Positions 8,305 to 15,620 are shown, counted from the stretch's first letter. The stretch: DNA of 18,743 bases from Micavibrio sp. UBA7689 (GCA_002482805.1 DLGR01000040.1:7647-26389); one strand, 5' to 3'. Numbers and translations are program-made. The notes: generated by a model from the letters alone, not told the origin.

Positions 8305-9153
8305 TTAAGGTCCTGCGCCGGTGAACACGTCAACGCGGCGTTGCTCTGCTTCACCGCCGGACGTTTGTTTGGTATCGCCCCATCCCACGGTTTTGATTTT
8401 TTCGGCGGGAACGCCTTTTTCAATCAAACCTTCGGAAACGGCGGCGGCGCGTTTGACGGATTCTTTGAGGTTGAGGATTTTCGCTTTGACGGGATCATCA
8501 GTTTGCGTAGGAACGGACGCATGGCCTTCCACCGTCACGCGGTCCACAGGTGCGAATTTCGCAGTCTGTGCCACTTGCTCCAGAACCGCGTCATCTTCCA
8601 CGCGGGAGGAACCGTACGGGAAATAAATATTGGATACCGCGGGACCGACACGGGAAGAAAGCTTGCCGCCTTCAATCGCCATGCGGCGGTCGGCGCCGAA
8701 TGAATCCGGCGGCGGTGTCATGCCTGCGCTGGCCGTGTGTCCGACAGGCAGAACCGAATTTGGCCATGAACCACCTGCGGGGGGCGTATAACCGTCAACG
8801 GGATACACTGTCACGCGTGAATCGGTTGCGAGCGGAATGCCGTTATATTCTGGCATGGCGGGCGGAATGCCTGAATCCATCACGGCGGGTTCGCCATCGA
8901 GATCGTAGATTTCAACCGAGCCGCCGGAAAGCTTGCTCGTCATCAATTTCAAATCGCGGTTGTCAGGAACGGGGAATTGCGGAATGGGTTTTACGCCGGG
9001 TGCGGAATCGAGACGTTCTTCCATGGCTGCGTTGCTCACCTTGATTTCCTCATCGGCCGCGCCGGACCCTTTGGTCCAACCTTTCACGGTGTCGCAAGCA
9101 CCCAAAAACAGAACGGCGGAAAAAACCAATAAGAACTTCGACATCAAACGCAC
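8305..9153 (-). CDS. OmpA-domain lipoprotein, peptidoglycan-binding
   Basis: This 282-aa envelope protein has a lipoprotein signal (MRLMSKFLLVFSAVLFLGAC) with lipobox LGAC and lipidated Cys20. The GTG at 9153 is the best start because GGAGG lies exactly seven bases upstream; the ATG at 9144, three codons later, is too far from it. After a ~130-aa Pro-rich linker, the C-terminal ~110 residues form an OmpA-like domain. It has a YFPYGSSRV strand, VTVEGHAS, a NLKESVKRAAAV helix matching the peptidoglycan-contacting pattern, and a terminal QRRVDVF. It should tether membrane to cell wall. The residue after the lipidated Cys is Asp, the inner-membrane retention signal of enterics, although that rule may not hold here. 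It is the first gene of the hom-glpX-recJ operon. Confidence 0.88.
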   Translation of the reverse strand: MRLMSKFLLVFSAVLFLGACDTVKGWTKGSGAADEEIKVSNAAMEERLDSAPGVKPIPQFPVPDNRDLKLMTSKLSGGSVEIYDLDGEPAVMDSGIPPAMPEYNGIPLATDSRVTVYPVDGYTPPAGGSWPNSVLPVGHTASAGMTPPPDSFGADRRMAIEGGKLSSRVGPAVSNIYFPYGSSRVEDDAVLEQVAQTAKFAPVDRVTVEGHASVPTQTDDPVKAKILNLKESVKRAAAVSEGLIEKGVPAEKIKTVGWGDTKQTSGGEAEQRRVDVFTGAGP

Positions 9154-9184
9154 GGCACAGCCTCCAAAGACGGGAATTTGGCTC

Positions 9185-9213
9185 ATCCTGTCCGAAAACG
9201 CGTGGCGGTGCAA
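9185..9213 (-). promoter_or_regulatory. Candidate promoter of the lipoprotein-hom-glpX-recJ operon
   Basis: On the minus strand TTGCAC (9208-9213) is separated by exactly 17 bases from CAGGAT (9185-9190), 31 bases upstream of the GTG start. The -35 matches 4 of 6 consensus positions and the -10 matches 3 of 6. This is a moderate-to-weak sigma70-type candidate in the 190-base divergent gap between this operon and phaC. I saw no convincing promoter for phaC in the same gap. Confidence 0.35.
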
Positions 9214-9343
9214 GAAGCCGCGGCAGAAAATTCCCCAAGAAAATCCCAAAGTTTATTGAAATTATTGATTTTTCCCCGTTTGTGGGGCATTAATATTCCA
9301 CGTTTTCTGACCCGCTCCCGAAATAACCGTAAACTGGAAACCC

Positions 9344-11161
9344 ATGGCCACCGCAATGCCTCGGAAAAGCAACGATTCCGCCCGCTCTACAAAGGAACCC
9401 AAACAGGCGATAGACCCTGTCGTACTGGGGCATGCATTGTCGGATGCGATGGAACGCGCGATCCCCCTGCTTCAGGAATATATGGAACGCCGCGGCAAAG
9501 ATGTGACCATGCAGGCGCTCGATCCCATGATCAATCTGCAGGAACGTTTCACGTCTTTCATGGCCGTGTTGATGTCCAATCCGCGCCGCGTGGTAGAACT
9601 CCAACTTGACTACTGGAACCAGTGGGCCAATCTCTGGCAAAACACCTTCCAGAAATTGAGCGGCGAAAAAGCTGAAGATTTGTATAAACCGGAACCCGGC
9701 GACCGCCGCTTCCGTTCCGAAGAATGGAATGAAAACATCCTCTTCGATTTTATCAAACAATCCTATCTGATGACCTCAGGCTGGATGCACCGTGTGGTCC
9801 GCTCTACCGAAGGGTTGAGCCCCGAAATGACGGAACAGATCGATTTTTACACCCGCCAGTTCGCGGATGCGATGGCGCCGACCAATTTCGTGCTGACCAA
9901 TCCCGACGTCTTGCGCGAAACCATCCGCACAGGCGGCGAAAACTTAGTCAACGGTCTTGAGAATTTGCTCGAAGATATGGAGCGCGGGCACGGGGAGCTG
10001 AAAATCAGCACCACGGATTACGAAGTCTTCCGCCCCGGCAAGAATATCGCCGTTACCAAAGGCGCGGTCGTTTATCAAAACGATCTGATGCAACTTATCC
10101 AGTACGAACCGACGACAGACAAGGTCAACAAAACGCCCTTGCTTGTCGTGGCGCCGTGGATCAACAAATATTACATCCTCGATCTCCGCCCGGAAAACAG
10201 CCTCGTCAAATGGCTGGTCGATCAAGGCCACACCGTATTCATGGTGTCGTGGGTCAACCCACAACAAGAACATGCGAAAAAGAATTTTTCGGATTATATG
10301 CACGAAGGCGTTCTGGACTCGCTCGAACAAATCAAAAAAATCACGGGCGAAAAATCCGTCAACGTTATGGCCTATTGCATAGGCGGCACCTTACTTGCCA
10401 TCACTCTCGCGTGGCTTAAAGAACGCGGCATGGAAGATACGGTGAAATCCATCACCATGCTGACCACCCTGATCGATTTCGAAAAGGCGGGCGAACTAAA
10501 ACTTTTCACCGACATAAAACAAATCGAGGCCATGGAAAAAACCATGGAACAACACGGCGTCTTGTCCGGCGATTACCTGCAGAAAACTTTCGCGTTGCTC
10601 CGTGCGAACGACATGATCTGGTCCTTCGTCATCAACAACTACCTGATGGGAAAAGAACCCTTCCCGTTCGATCTTTTATACTGGAACGAAGATTCCACAA
10701 ACATGCCCTGTGCTATGCATTCATTCTATTTGCGCAATATGTATCTTGAAAACAAACTTATCAAACCCGAAGGGCTTGAAATCGACGGCGTAAAAATCGA
10801 CGTGCGGGATATAGATACCCCCGCTTACTTCCTCTCCACCCGCGAAGACCATATCGCTCCGTGGAAGGCGACATATTCGGGCTATTCCGCTTTCACGGGA
10901 CCAAAGAAATTCACCCTTTCCGCGTCCGGCCACGTTGCGGGCATCGTCAATCCGCCTGCCGCCGGCAAATATTGCTATTGGTCTTCATCCGAAAACACCC
11001 CCTCCCCCGAAAAATGGCTCGAACACGCCGCCGAAACGAAAGGCAGCTGGTGGACCGACTGGCAAAAATGGGCGGAAGACTTCACGGGCGGCAAAACTTC
11101 TCCGCGCGAAATCGTAAACGCGATCGAACAAGCACCCGGAAGTTACGTTCTTAAAAAATAA
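9344..11161 (+). CDS. phaC: Class I poly(3-hydroxyalkanoate) synthase PhaC
   Basis: This 605-aa enzyme polymerises hydroxyacyl-CoA into PHA storage polyester at the granule surface. It shows the PhaC N-terminal domain (about residues 60-230) followed by an alpha/beta-hydrolase domain. The lipase-like box AYCIGG (343-348) holds the nucleophile Cys345. The other triad members are Asp502 in TREDHIAPW and His530 in SGHVAGIVNPP. Conserved PWINKYYILDL (271-281) and WVNP are also present. The length fits the class I, single-subunit form. The first box residue is Ala where Gly is more usual. The ATG at 9344 has a weak GGAAA upstream; Met5 is an alternative. No phaA, phaB, phasin or depolymerase gene is nearby. 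Its stop codon abuts that of the convergent gene at 11162. Confidence 0.95.
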   Translation: MATAMPRKSNDSARSTKEPKQAIDPVVLGHALSDAMERAIPLLQEYMERRGKDVTMQALDPMINLQERFTSFMAVLMSNPRRVVELQLDYWNQWANLWQNTFQKLSGEKAEDLYKPEPGDRRFRSEEWNENILFDFIKQSYLMTSGWMHRVVRSTEGLSPEMTEQIDFYTRQFADAMAPTNFVLTNPDVLRETIRTGGENLVNGLENLLEDMERGHGELKISTTDYEVFRPGKNIAVTKGAVVYQNDLMQLIQYEPTTDKVNKTPLLVVAPWINKYYILDLRPENSLVKWLVDQGHTVFMVSWVNPQQEHAKKNFSDYMHEGVLDSLEQIKKITGEKSVNVMAYCIGGTLLAITLAWLKERGMEDTVKSITMLTTLIDFEKAGELKLFTDIKQIEAMEKTMEQHGVLSGDYLQKTFALLRANDMIWSFVINNYLMGKEPFPFDLLYWNEDSTNMPCAMHSFYLRNMYLENKLIKPEGLEIDGVKIDVRDIDTPAYFLSTREDHIAPWKATYSGYSAFTGPKKFTLSASGHVAGIVNPPAAGKYCYWSSSENTPSPEKWLEHAAETKGSWWTDWQKWAEDFTGGKTSPREIVNAIEQAPGSYVLKK

Positions 11162-11455
11162 TTACGGCTGTATCGGTTGCGTTGATTCAAACGTATCGAC
11201 GATAGGTGCATTCGAAGTGGCACGCCCAGGGCCATCCGCCCGCGGCCACGCTTCCCAAGCGACGAAACCTCCGCCGCCTGCAATCGCAAGACTGGCGAAC
11301 GCGGCACCAAGAGAGCCTGCCTTTCCCCAAAATTTATGTTTGTTAAATTCTCCCGCGGCCTTGATGAGTCCGCCCGCGCCCGCAAGAATGATCGGGCCTG
11401 ACACCATAAGCCCTATTTTTGCCGCATCGGGATTGTTGAAAATCTGTTCTAACAT
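11162..11455 (-). CDS. Small two-helix membrane protein of unknown function
   Basis: The ATG at 11455 is preceded by GGAGG at five bases, a strong ribosome site, giving 97 aa. An upstream extension is possible but unsupported. Two hydrophobic, Gly/Ala-rich segments (about residues 14-32 and 44-64, the second containing IAGGGGFV) suggest two transmembrane helices joined by a short positively charged loop (FNKHKFWGK). A polar, Pro-rich tail of ~30 residues follows. I do not recognise a family. It follows the gamma-carbonic-anhydrase-like gene by 72 bases on the same strand and may share its transcript. It ends directly against the phaC stop codon with no intervening base. Strong start and protein-like composition suggest a real gene. 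Confidence 0.65.
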   Translation of the reverse strand: MLEQIFNNPDAAKIGLMVSGPIILAGAGGLIKAAGEFNKHKFWGKAGSLGAAFASLAIAGGGGFVAWEAWPRADGPGRATSNAPIVDTFESTQPIQP

Positions 11456-11527
11456 ACGCGCCTCCATGGATTGGAATAACAACGGGAATAGCACGGGTAG
11501 GGTTCCGTGCCAATACGCGTAAACTAA

Positions 11528-12040
11528 CTACATGTATTCCTTGGACAACTTCACATAGTTATCGGCGGACACGGGAAAGAAATCAAGGTCCGCCTGCGTC
11601 AGATCGCGCATCTTGCGTGCGGGATTTCCTGCCCAAAGCTCGCCTTTCGGCACGCGCTTCTTCGGCGTTACCACCGCACCCGCCGCAACCATCGCGCCGC
11701 TTTCCACGACAGCTTCGTCCAAAATGATAGCACCCATGCCGATGAAGGAATTACTCTCGAGTGTGCAAGCATGAATGATTGCGTTGTGTCCCACCGTCAC
11801 ACCGTCGCCGATATAACAACCTGAAACCTTGCGCGTGACATGCAAAATGCTGCCGTCTTGAATATTGGTACGCTTGCCGATGCGGATTTCATGCACGTCG
11901 CCGCGCATCTGCACACCGAACCAGATATTGGAATCTTCGCCGATCTCCACATCACCCGCGATACACGCATTGGGCGCGACAAACACGCTGGAATGGATTT
12001 TGGGAAGGATACCTTTATAAGGAAGAATGATGCCGCTCAT
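11528..12040 (-). CDS. Gamma-carbonic-anhydrase-like hexapeptide-repeat protein
   Basis: This 170-aa protein begins at the ATG at 12040 (MSGIILPYKG). The body is a left-handed beta-helix of hexapeptide repeats. Three His residues occupy the zinc-ligand pattern of gamma carbonic anhydrases: His67 in QDGSILH, then GH at 85 and IIH at 90. Downstream are GMGAIILD and the WAGNPARK segment typical of the YrdA/PaaY/CaiE branch. The zinc site is formed between subunits of a trimer. Some members hydrate CO2, while others are inactive or act as acyl-transferase-like or assembly proteins, so activity is not certain. An in-frame ATG at 12121 inside rpsI would give 197 aa, but it lacks a ribosome site and would translate the terminator hairpin. 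The rpsI terminator ends about 18 bases upstream. Confidence 0.88.
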   Translation of the reverse strand: MSGIILPYKGILPKIHSSVFVAPNACIAGDVEIGEDSNIWFGVQMRGDVHEIRIGKRTNIQDGSILHVTRKVSGCYIGDGVTVGHNAIIHACTLESNSFIGMGAIILDEAVVESGAMVAAGAVVTPKKRVPKGELWAGNPARKMRDLTQADLDFFPVSADNYVKLSKEYM

Positions 12041-12057
12041 GCCCGATCTTAGCGCAT

Positions 12058-12086
12058 AAAAAAACCAGCCCACAAGGGCTGGTTTT
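12058..12086 (-). terminator. Rho-independent terminator of the rplM-rpsI operon
   Basis: The arms AAAACCAGCCC (12061-12071) and GGGCTGGTTTT (12076-12086) pair perfectly over 11 bp with a 4-base loop. On the minus strand the stem is followed by seven consecutive T residues. It begins about 20 bases after the rpsI stop codon and ends about 18 bases before the carbonic-anhydrase-like ATG, so it could also act as an attenuator for that gene. Confidence 0.92.
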
Positions 12087-12105
12087 GAAAGATATGTGAA
12101 AGCGC

Positions 12106-12588
12106 TTAACGTTTCGCCCATTGTTTGGAGCGACGTGCCTTGTGCTTGCCGACTTTCTTACGCTCGACCTGACGCGCATCGCGGGTCAGGAAGCCTGCTT
12201 TTTTCAAAGGCGTGTGCAGAGCGGGTTCGAAATTGTCGAGAGCGCGGGAAATGCCGTGACGGATGGCGCCGGCCTGACCGGACAAACCGCCGCCTGCAAC
12301 CGTGCAGATGACATCGAATTCACCAACGCGGTTAACGACGAGGAACGGCTGGTTCAGAACGAGCAAGTGCGTCTGACGACCGAAATATTGTTCCTGCGGT
12401 TTACCGTTGACGACGATTTTGCCTTTGCCGCGTTTCAACCAAACGCGTGCGGTGGACTCTTTACGACGACCCGTACCGTAAGCACGGCCAAGCGTGTCTA
12501 CTTTGGTTTCGCGTGCCTTGGCTTCGGTTGCGGCTTGCGCCGTGCCGAGATCAGCCAAATCTTTTACTGCTGCTTCTTTTTTCGCCAT
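12106..12588 (-). CDS. rpsI: 30S ribosomal protein S9
   Basis: This 160-aa S9 has an N-terminal extension of ~35 residues rich in Ala, Lys and Glu, common in alphaproteobacteria. The conserved core follows: YGTGRRKESTARVWL, INVNG-type turn as VVNGKP, GGGLSGQAGAIRHGISRAL and TRDARQVERKKVGKHKAR. The C-terminal tail, which reaches the P-site tRNA, keeps its final Lys-Arg but reads QWAKR instead of the usual QFSKR. It lies five bases after rplM in the universal rplM-rpsI pair and is closed by a strong terminator. Regulation presumably follows the rplM promoter. Confidence 0.98.
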   Translation of the reverse strand: MAKKEAAVKDLADLGTAQAATEAKARETKVDTLGRAYGTGRRKESTARVWLKRGKGKIVVNGKPQEQYFGRQTHLLVLNQPFLVVNRVGEFDVICTVAGGGLSGQAGAIRHGISRALDNFEPALHTPLKKAGFLTRDARQVERKKVGKHKARRSKQWAKR

Positions 12589-12593
12589 GGTGA

Positions 12594-13052
12594 TTAGTCT
12601 CTCTTGTTCTTAGCGTTCATGCCTGCAACATCCAGAACTTTCGGCGATTGCGCCGCGTGCGGATGGTCTTTGCCTGCATAGACTTTGAGGTTTTTCATTT
12701 GCTGACGACCGAGGGGGCCTTCAGGGATCATGCGTTCAACAGCTTTTTCCACGACGCGCTCGGGGAATTTGCCCGCGAGGATTTCGCCTTTGGATTTACC
12801 TTTGATACCGCCGGGGTAACCGGTGTGCCAGTAAAAGATATCGGCCTGGGCTTTGTTGCCCGTCAGGCGGATTTTGTCGGCATTGATAACGATGACGTAA
12901 TCGCCGTCATCCATGTGTTGTGTGTATGTCGGCTTGTGCTTGCCGCGCAGACGCAGGGCGATAATCGAAGCGAGACGACCCAGAACAACGCCTTCGGCGT
13001 CGATGATCGTCCAGTCCTTCTGAATATCTGCCGCTTTTGCAGAGTATGTCAT
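12594..13052 (-). CDS. rplM: 50S ribosomal protein L13
   Basis: This 152-aa protein carries the L13 signatures WTIIDAEGVVLGRLAS near the N-terminus, LRGKHKPTYTQHMDDGDYVIVIN in the middle (given only in part here), the TGYPGG loop, and the GRQQMKNLKVYAGKDHPH region near the C-terminus. L13 is an early-assembly protein of the large subunit. The ATG at 13052 has AAGGA eight bases upstream and a sigma70-type promoter 33 bases upstream. It is the first gene of the two-gene rplM-rpsI operon. Confidence 0.98.
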   Translation of the reverse strand: MTYSAKAADIQKDWTIIDAEGVVLGRLASIIALRLRGKHKPTYTQHMDDGDYVIVINADKIRLTGNKAQADIFYWHTGYPGGIKGKSKGEILAGKFPERVVEKAVERMIPEGPLGRQQMKNLKVYAGKDHPHAAQSPKVLDVAGMNAKNKRD

Positions 13053-13084
13053 GTGGTTATTCCTTATTTTTTAAACTTGGCCGT

Positions 13085-13113
13085 TTTATGCAGGTTTGCG
13101 CCCCAAAGGTCAA
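13085..13113 (-). promoter_or_regulatory. Promoter of rplM-rpsI
   Basis: On the minus strand TTGACC (13108-13113) and CATAAA (13085-13090) are separated by exactly 17 bases, placing the -10 about 33 bases from the rplM start codon. The -35 matches consensus at 5 of 6 positions and the -10 at 4 of 6. The same TTGACC hexamer is used at the ihfA promoter in this window. Confidence 0.6.
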
Positions 13114-13137
13114 TGAAAAACAGGTATTTAAGCATAC

Positions 13138-13151
13138 GGTACTATAGTACC
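13138..13151. repeat. Perfect 14-bp palindrome in the rplM / DUF748 divergent region
   Basis: GGTACTATAGTACC is its own exact reverse complement (arms GGTAC/GTACC around TATA). It lies 46 bases upstream of the DUF748 start codon and 25 bases beyond the rplM -35. It contains TATAGT, a possible -10 on either strand, although no -35 is properly placed. It is a candidate operator. Confidence 0.45.
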
Positions 13152-13185
13152 TCTAACCTGAATGAACTTTTTCGCCTCTAACCTG
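13150..13185. repeat. 11-bp direct repeat upstream of the DUF748 gene
   Basis: CCTCTAACCTG occurs at 13150-13160 and again at 13175-13185, so the copies start 25 bases apart; the second copy ends 11 bases before the ATG at 13197. Identical copies at this spacing suggest paired protein-binding sites or a small duplication. The first copy overlaps the end of the palindrome at 13138-13151. Confidence 0.5.
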
Positions 13186-13196
13186 TTGGTTTATCT

Positions 13197-14315
13197 ATGA
13201 AAGTTGCAGCCCCGTCCTTACACAGCATAAACCACAGGATCGGCCACCACCGATCCAAAGGAACGGTGCGCACGCATCATAAGCATTTCTGGCGCAATGT
13301 CGCCCTTGGTTTTGCGGCATTTCTTCTGATCGCACTCATCGCCGGACGTTTGTATTTGCCCGTCTGGGCTACCGATCACGTCAACAAAACGCTCAACAAC
13401 ATCAAGGGCTACACAGGCTCCATTTCCGATGTTGATATCCATCTCTATCGCGGCGCGTACACAATCCATGATTTGAAGCTGAGCAAAAAGGTAAAGGACA
13501 TTCCCGTTCCCTTTCTTGATATCGAAAAAACCGATTTCTCACTGCAATGGGGCGCATTGTTTGATGGTGAAATCGTCGGCGATGCTATATTGACCAAACC
13601 CGTCATCAATTTCGCTCAAGGCCGCGGCGGCAACACCTCGCAAACAGGCGTCGAAACCGACTGGACCAAACCGATCAAGGAATTACAGCCGCTCGACATC
13701 AACTTTGTCGAAATCATCGACGGCACTATTGCCTATAAAGATTTCTCGCACAAACCCGAAGTTGATTTGTCCATTTATAATCTGAACGCACGCGTCACCA
13801 ACTTGCGCAATGTCGAAGACAAAAACGCCGCCCTGCCCTCCACTGTCACCGCGCGCGGCAAATCTATCGGCAGCGGCAACCTTACGGTGGACGGTCACAT
13901 GAACATTCTGCGCCCCGTTCCCGATATGGATATCAAAGGAAAGCTGGAGAGCATCAATCTTCCCGCCATGAATTCCTATGCGCGCTCGTTTGCGGGCATA
14001 GATTTCAATTCCGGCAACCTGAACATTTATTCCGATTTAACAGTTAAGAACGGTAAGGTCAGCGGCTTTATCAAACCGCTCGCCACCAATGTCGACCTCA
14101 TCAACAAAAAGGATGACGGCATAGATGTACTATGGGAATCCGTTGTCTCCGTGGTCATGGAAATCTTTACGAACCAGCAAAAAGATCAATTCGGCACGCA
14201 AGTGCAATTGGAAGGCGATCTGAACAATCCGCAAACGGATTTCTGGTCCACGCTGAACGGCATCGTCCGCAACGCTTTTGTAAAAGCTTATTCCAACACA
14301 GTAAAAGAAGAATAA
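13197..14315 (+). CDS. DUF748/AsmA-like envelope protein
   Basis: This 372-aa protein has one N-terminal membrane anchor (about residues 33-55, after a basic His/Arg-rich leader). The large remaining part is predicted to be periplasmic, with beta-strand-rich segments such as GSISDVDIHLYRGAYTIHDLKL and DLSIYNLNARVTNL. This organisation matches DUF748 proteins of the AsmA/TamB-like group, which are linked to outer-membrane lipid or protein homeostasis; the exact function is not established. Shorter than many DUF748 proteins, it looks like a single-unit version. The ATG at 13197 has no strong Shine-Dalgarno. It diverges from rplM and ends at a stop codon that directly abuts that of the CorC-like gene, with no terminator between them. 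Confidence 0.75.
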   Translation: MKVAAPSLHSINHRIGHHRSKGTVRTHHKHFWRNVALGFAAFLLIALIAGRLYLPVWATDHVNKTLNNIKGYTGSISDVDIHLYRGAYTIHDLKLSKKVKDIPVPFLDIEKTDFSLQWGALFDGEIVGDAILTKPVINFAQGRGGNTSQTGVETDWTKPIKELQPLDINFVEIIDGTIAYKDFSHKPEVDLSIYNLNARVTNLRNVEDKNAALPSTVTARGKSIGSGNLTVDGHMNILRPVPDMDIKGKLESINLPAMNSYARSFAGIDFNSGNLNIYSDLTVKNGKVSGFIKPLATNVDLINKKDDGIDVLWESVVSVVMEIFTNQQKDQFGTQVQLEGDLNNPQTDFWSTLNGIVRNAFVKAYSNTVKEE

Positions 14316-15620
14316 CTATTCTTCGAGGGGCTCCGGCAACTGGGTGATCATCACCTTGTCGATGCGGTGCCCGTCCATATCAACGATTTCGAAACTGTAA
14401 CCGAACTCTTCAAAATGCGCGCCCACTTTCGGAGATTTGCGCAAATGCTCGAGGATGAAGCCCGCGATCGTGTCGAAATCCTCGTCGGCGCTGATCTGGT
14501 TCAAACCGATACTGATATGTATCTCCTCGATGGGCGTGCGTCCGTCAACCAACCAAGATCCATCCGCACGCTGTATTATTTTAAGCTGGTCATCTTTGTC
14601 GTAGTTCGAAGGAATGACGCCGATAATGGCTTCCAGAATATCCGAAGATGTCACGATGCCTTGCGTGCTGCCGTATTCATCGACAACGACGATCAAATTG
14701 ATGTGGTGTTTTTTAAAGCTCTCCAAGGCCTGAAGGCATGACGCGCTTTCCGGCAAGATCATCATGTCGCGCACATGCTTCATGACGTCCAGTTCGCCGT
14801 GGTTCAACGCGGAATCCAGAAGATCTTTGGATTGCACGATGCCTTTGAGCTCGTCAGGATTGCCGTCGATCACGGGATAACGGGAATGGCCCGTCTCGTG
14901 CACCTTGCGGCGGATGTCTTCTATCGTGTCGTTGATGTCGATGAAAACGGTTTCCGTTCTGTGCGTCATGATGGATTTCACATCACGGTCATCAAGACGG
15001 ATAACGCGTTGAAGCATCTCGTGTTCGGATTTTTCAATGACGCCTGTTTCGGCGCCCTCGCTCAATATCGCGCGGAATTCCTCGTCACTGACTTTATCGT
15101 CAACAACAGCCAAAATGCCGAGCACCTTCATGATGACATTGGCGGATACTTCAAGAAGAAGAACAATGGGATGCGTCATCCACGCCACGAATTTCATCGG
15201 CCTTGCAACCTTGGCCGCGATTTTTTCGGGATGGCCCAGCGCGAAGCGCTTGGGGATCAACTCGCCGATCACGACGGAGAAATATGTGATGCACGTAACG
15301 ATGATGACCAGTGCAACGGTTTCACCGTGCGGATTGATATAATCATAGGCGTCAAAACGCGGCGCGAGCTTTTCCGCGATCGTTGCTCCTCCGTACACAC
15401 CCGCGAAGATTCCGACCGTGGTAATGCCGACCTGCACGGTGGAAAGGAAACGCCCCGGATTTTCAGCAAGGTCCAGCGCGACATCCGCGCGTTTGTCGCC
15501 CTGCTTGGACATGTGTTTGAGCATGGGTTTGCTCGCGGACACGATGGCGATTTCCGACAACGCGAAATAAGCGTTGATCAGAAGAAGGACAAAAATAATA
15601 AGAACTTCGGTGAGGATCAT
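14316..15620 (-). CDS. HlyC/CorC family CBS-domain membrane protein
   Basis: This 434-aa protein has three expected parts. An N-terminal DUF21/CNNM-type membrane domain (about residues 1-190, starting with a long hydrophobic helix and ALSEIAIVSASK) comes first. A pair of CBS domains follows (about 205-335, with MTHRTETVFIDIN, SRYPVIDG and IVVVDEYGSTQGIVTSSDILEAI, quoted in parts). A C-terminal CorC_HlyC domain (about 350-430) ends it. Family members are implicated in Mg2+/Co2+ efflux or in membrane stress tolerance; the old name hemolysin is misleading. CBS domains probably sense adenine nucleotides. It starts with ATG at 15620 and ends directly against the convergent DUF748 gene. The exact substrate is not readable. 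Confidence 0.93.
   Translation of the reverse strand: MILTEVLIIFVLLLINAYFALSEIAIVSASKPMLKHMSKQGDKRADVALDLAENPGRFLSTVQVGITTVGIFAGVYGGATIAEKLAPRFDAYDYINPHGETVALVIIVTCITYFSVVIGELIPKRFALGHPEKIAAKVARPMKFVAWMTHPIVLLLEVSANVIMKVLGILAVVDDKVSDEEFRAILSEGAETGVIEKSEHEMLQRVIRLDDRDVKSIMTHRTETVFIDINDTIEDIRRKVHETGHSRYPVIDGNPDELKGIVQSKDLLDSALNHGELDVMKHVRDMMILPESASCLQALESFKKHHINLIVVVDEYGSTQGIVTSSDILEAIIGVIPSNYDKDDQLKIIQRADGSWLVDGRTPIEEIHISIGLNQISADEDFDTIAGFILEHLRKSPKVGAHFEEFGYSFEIVDMDGHRIDKVMITQLPEPLEE

Noticed and set aside
9274..9287. CCCC-GTTTGT-GGGG hairpin between the lipoprotein gene and phaC
   Set aside because: A four-pair stem with no T-tract following on either strand in the right place; the adjacent A/T runs do not make a terminator, and both flanking genes start here rather than end.
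9265..9296. Possible phaC promoter TTGATT...TAATAT
   Set aside because: The spacer is 20 bases, too long for a standard sigma70 promoter, so I do not list it as a feature.
11491..11510. GCACGG/CCGTGC hairpin downstream of the carbonic-anhydrase-like gene
   Set aside because: Six base pairs with an 8-base loop and no T-run after it on the minus strand; it is too weak to call a terminator, and the next gene may be co-transcribed.
12041..12121. Upstream ATG at 12121 giving a 197-aa carbonic-anhydrase-like protein
   Set aside because: It lies inside rpsI, has no ribosome site and would translate the terminator hairpin; the MSGIILPYKG start at 12040 matches the usual family N-terminus.
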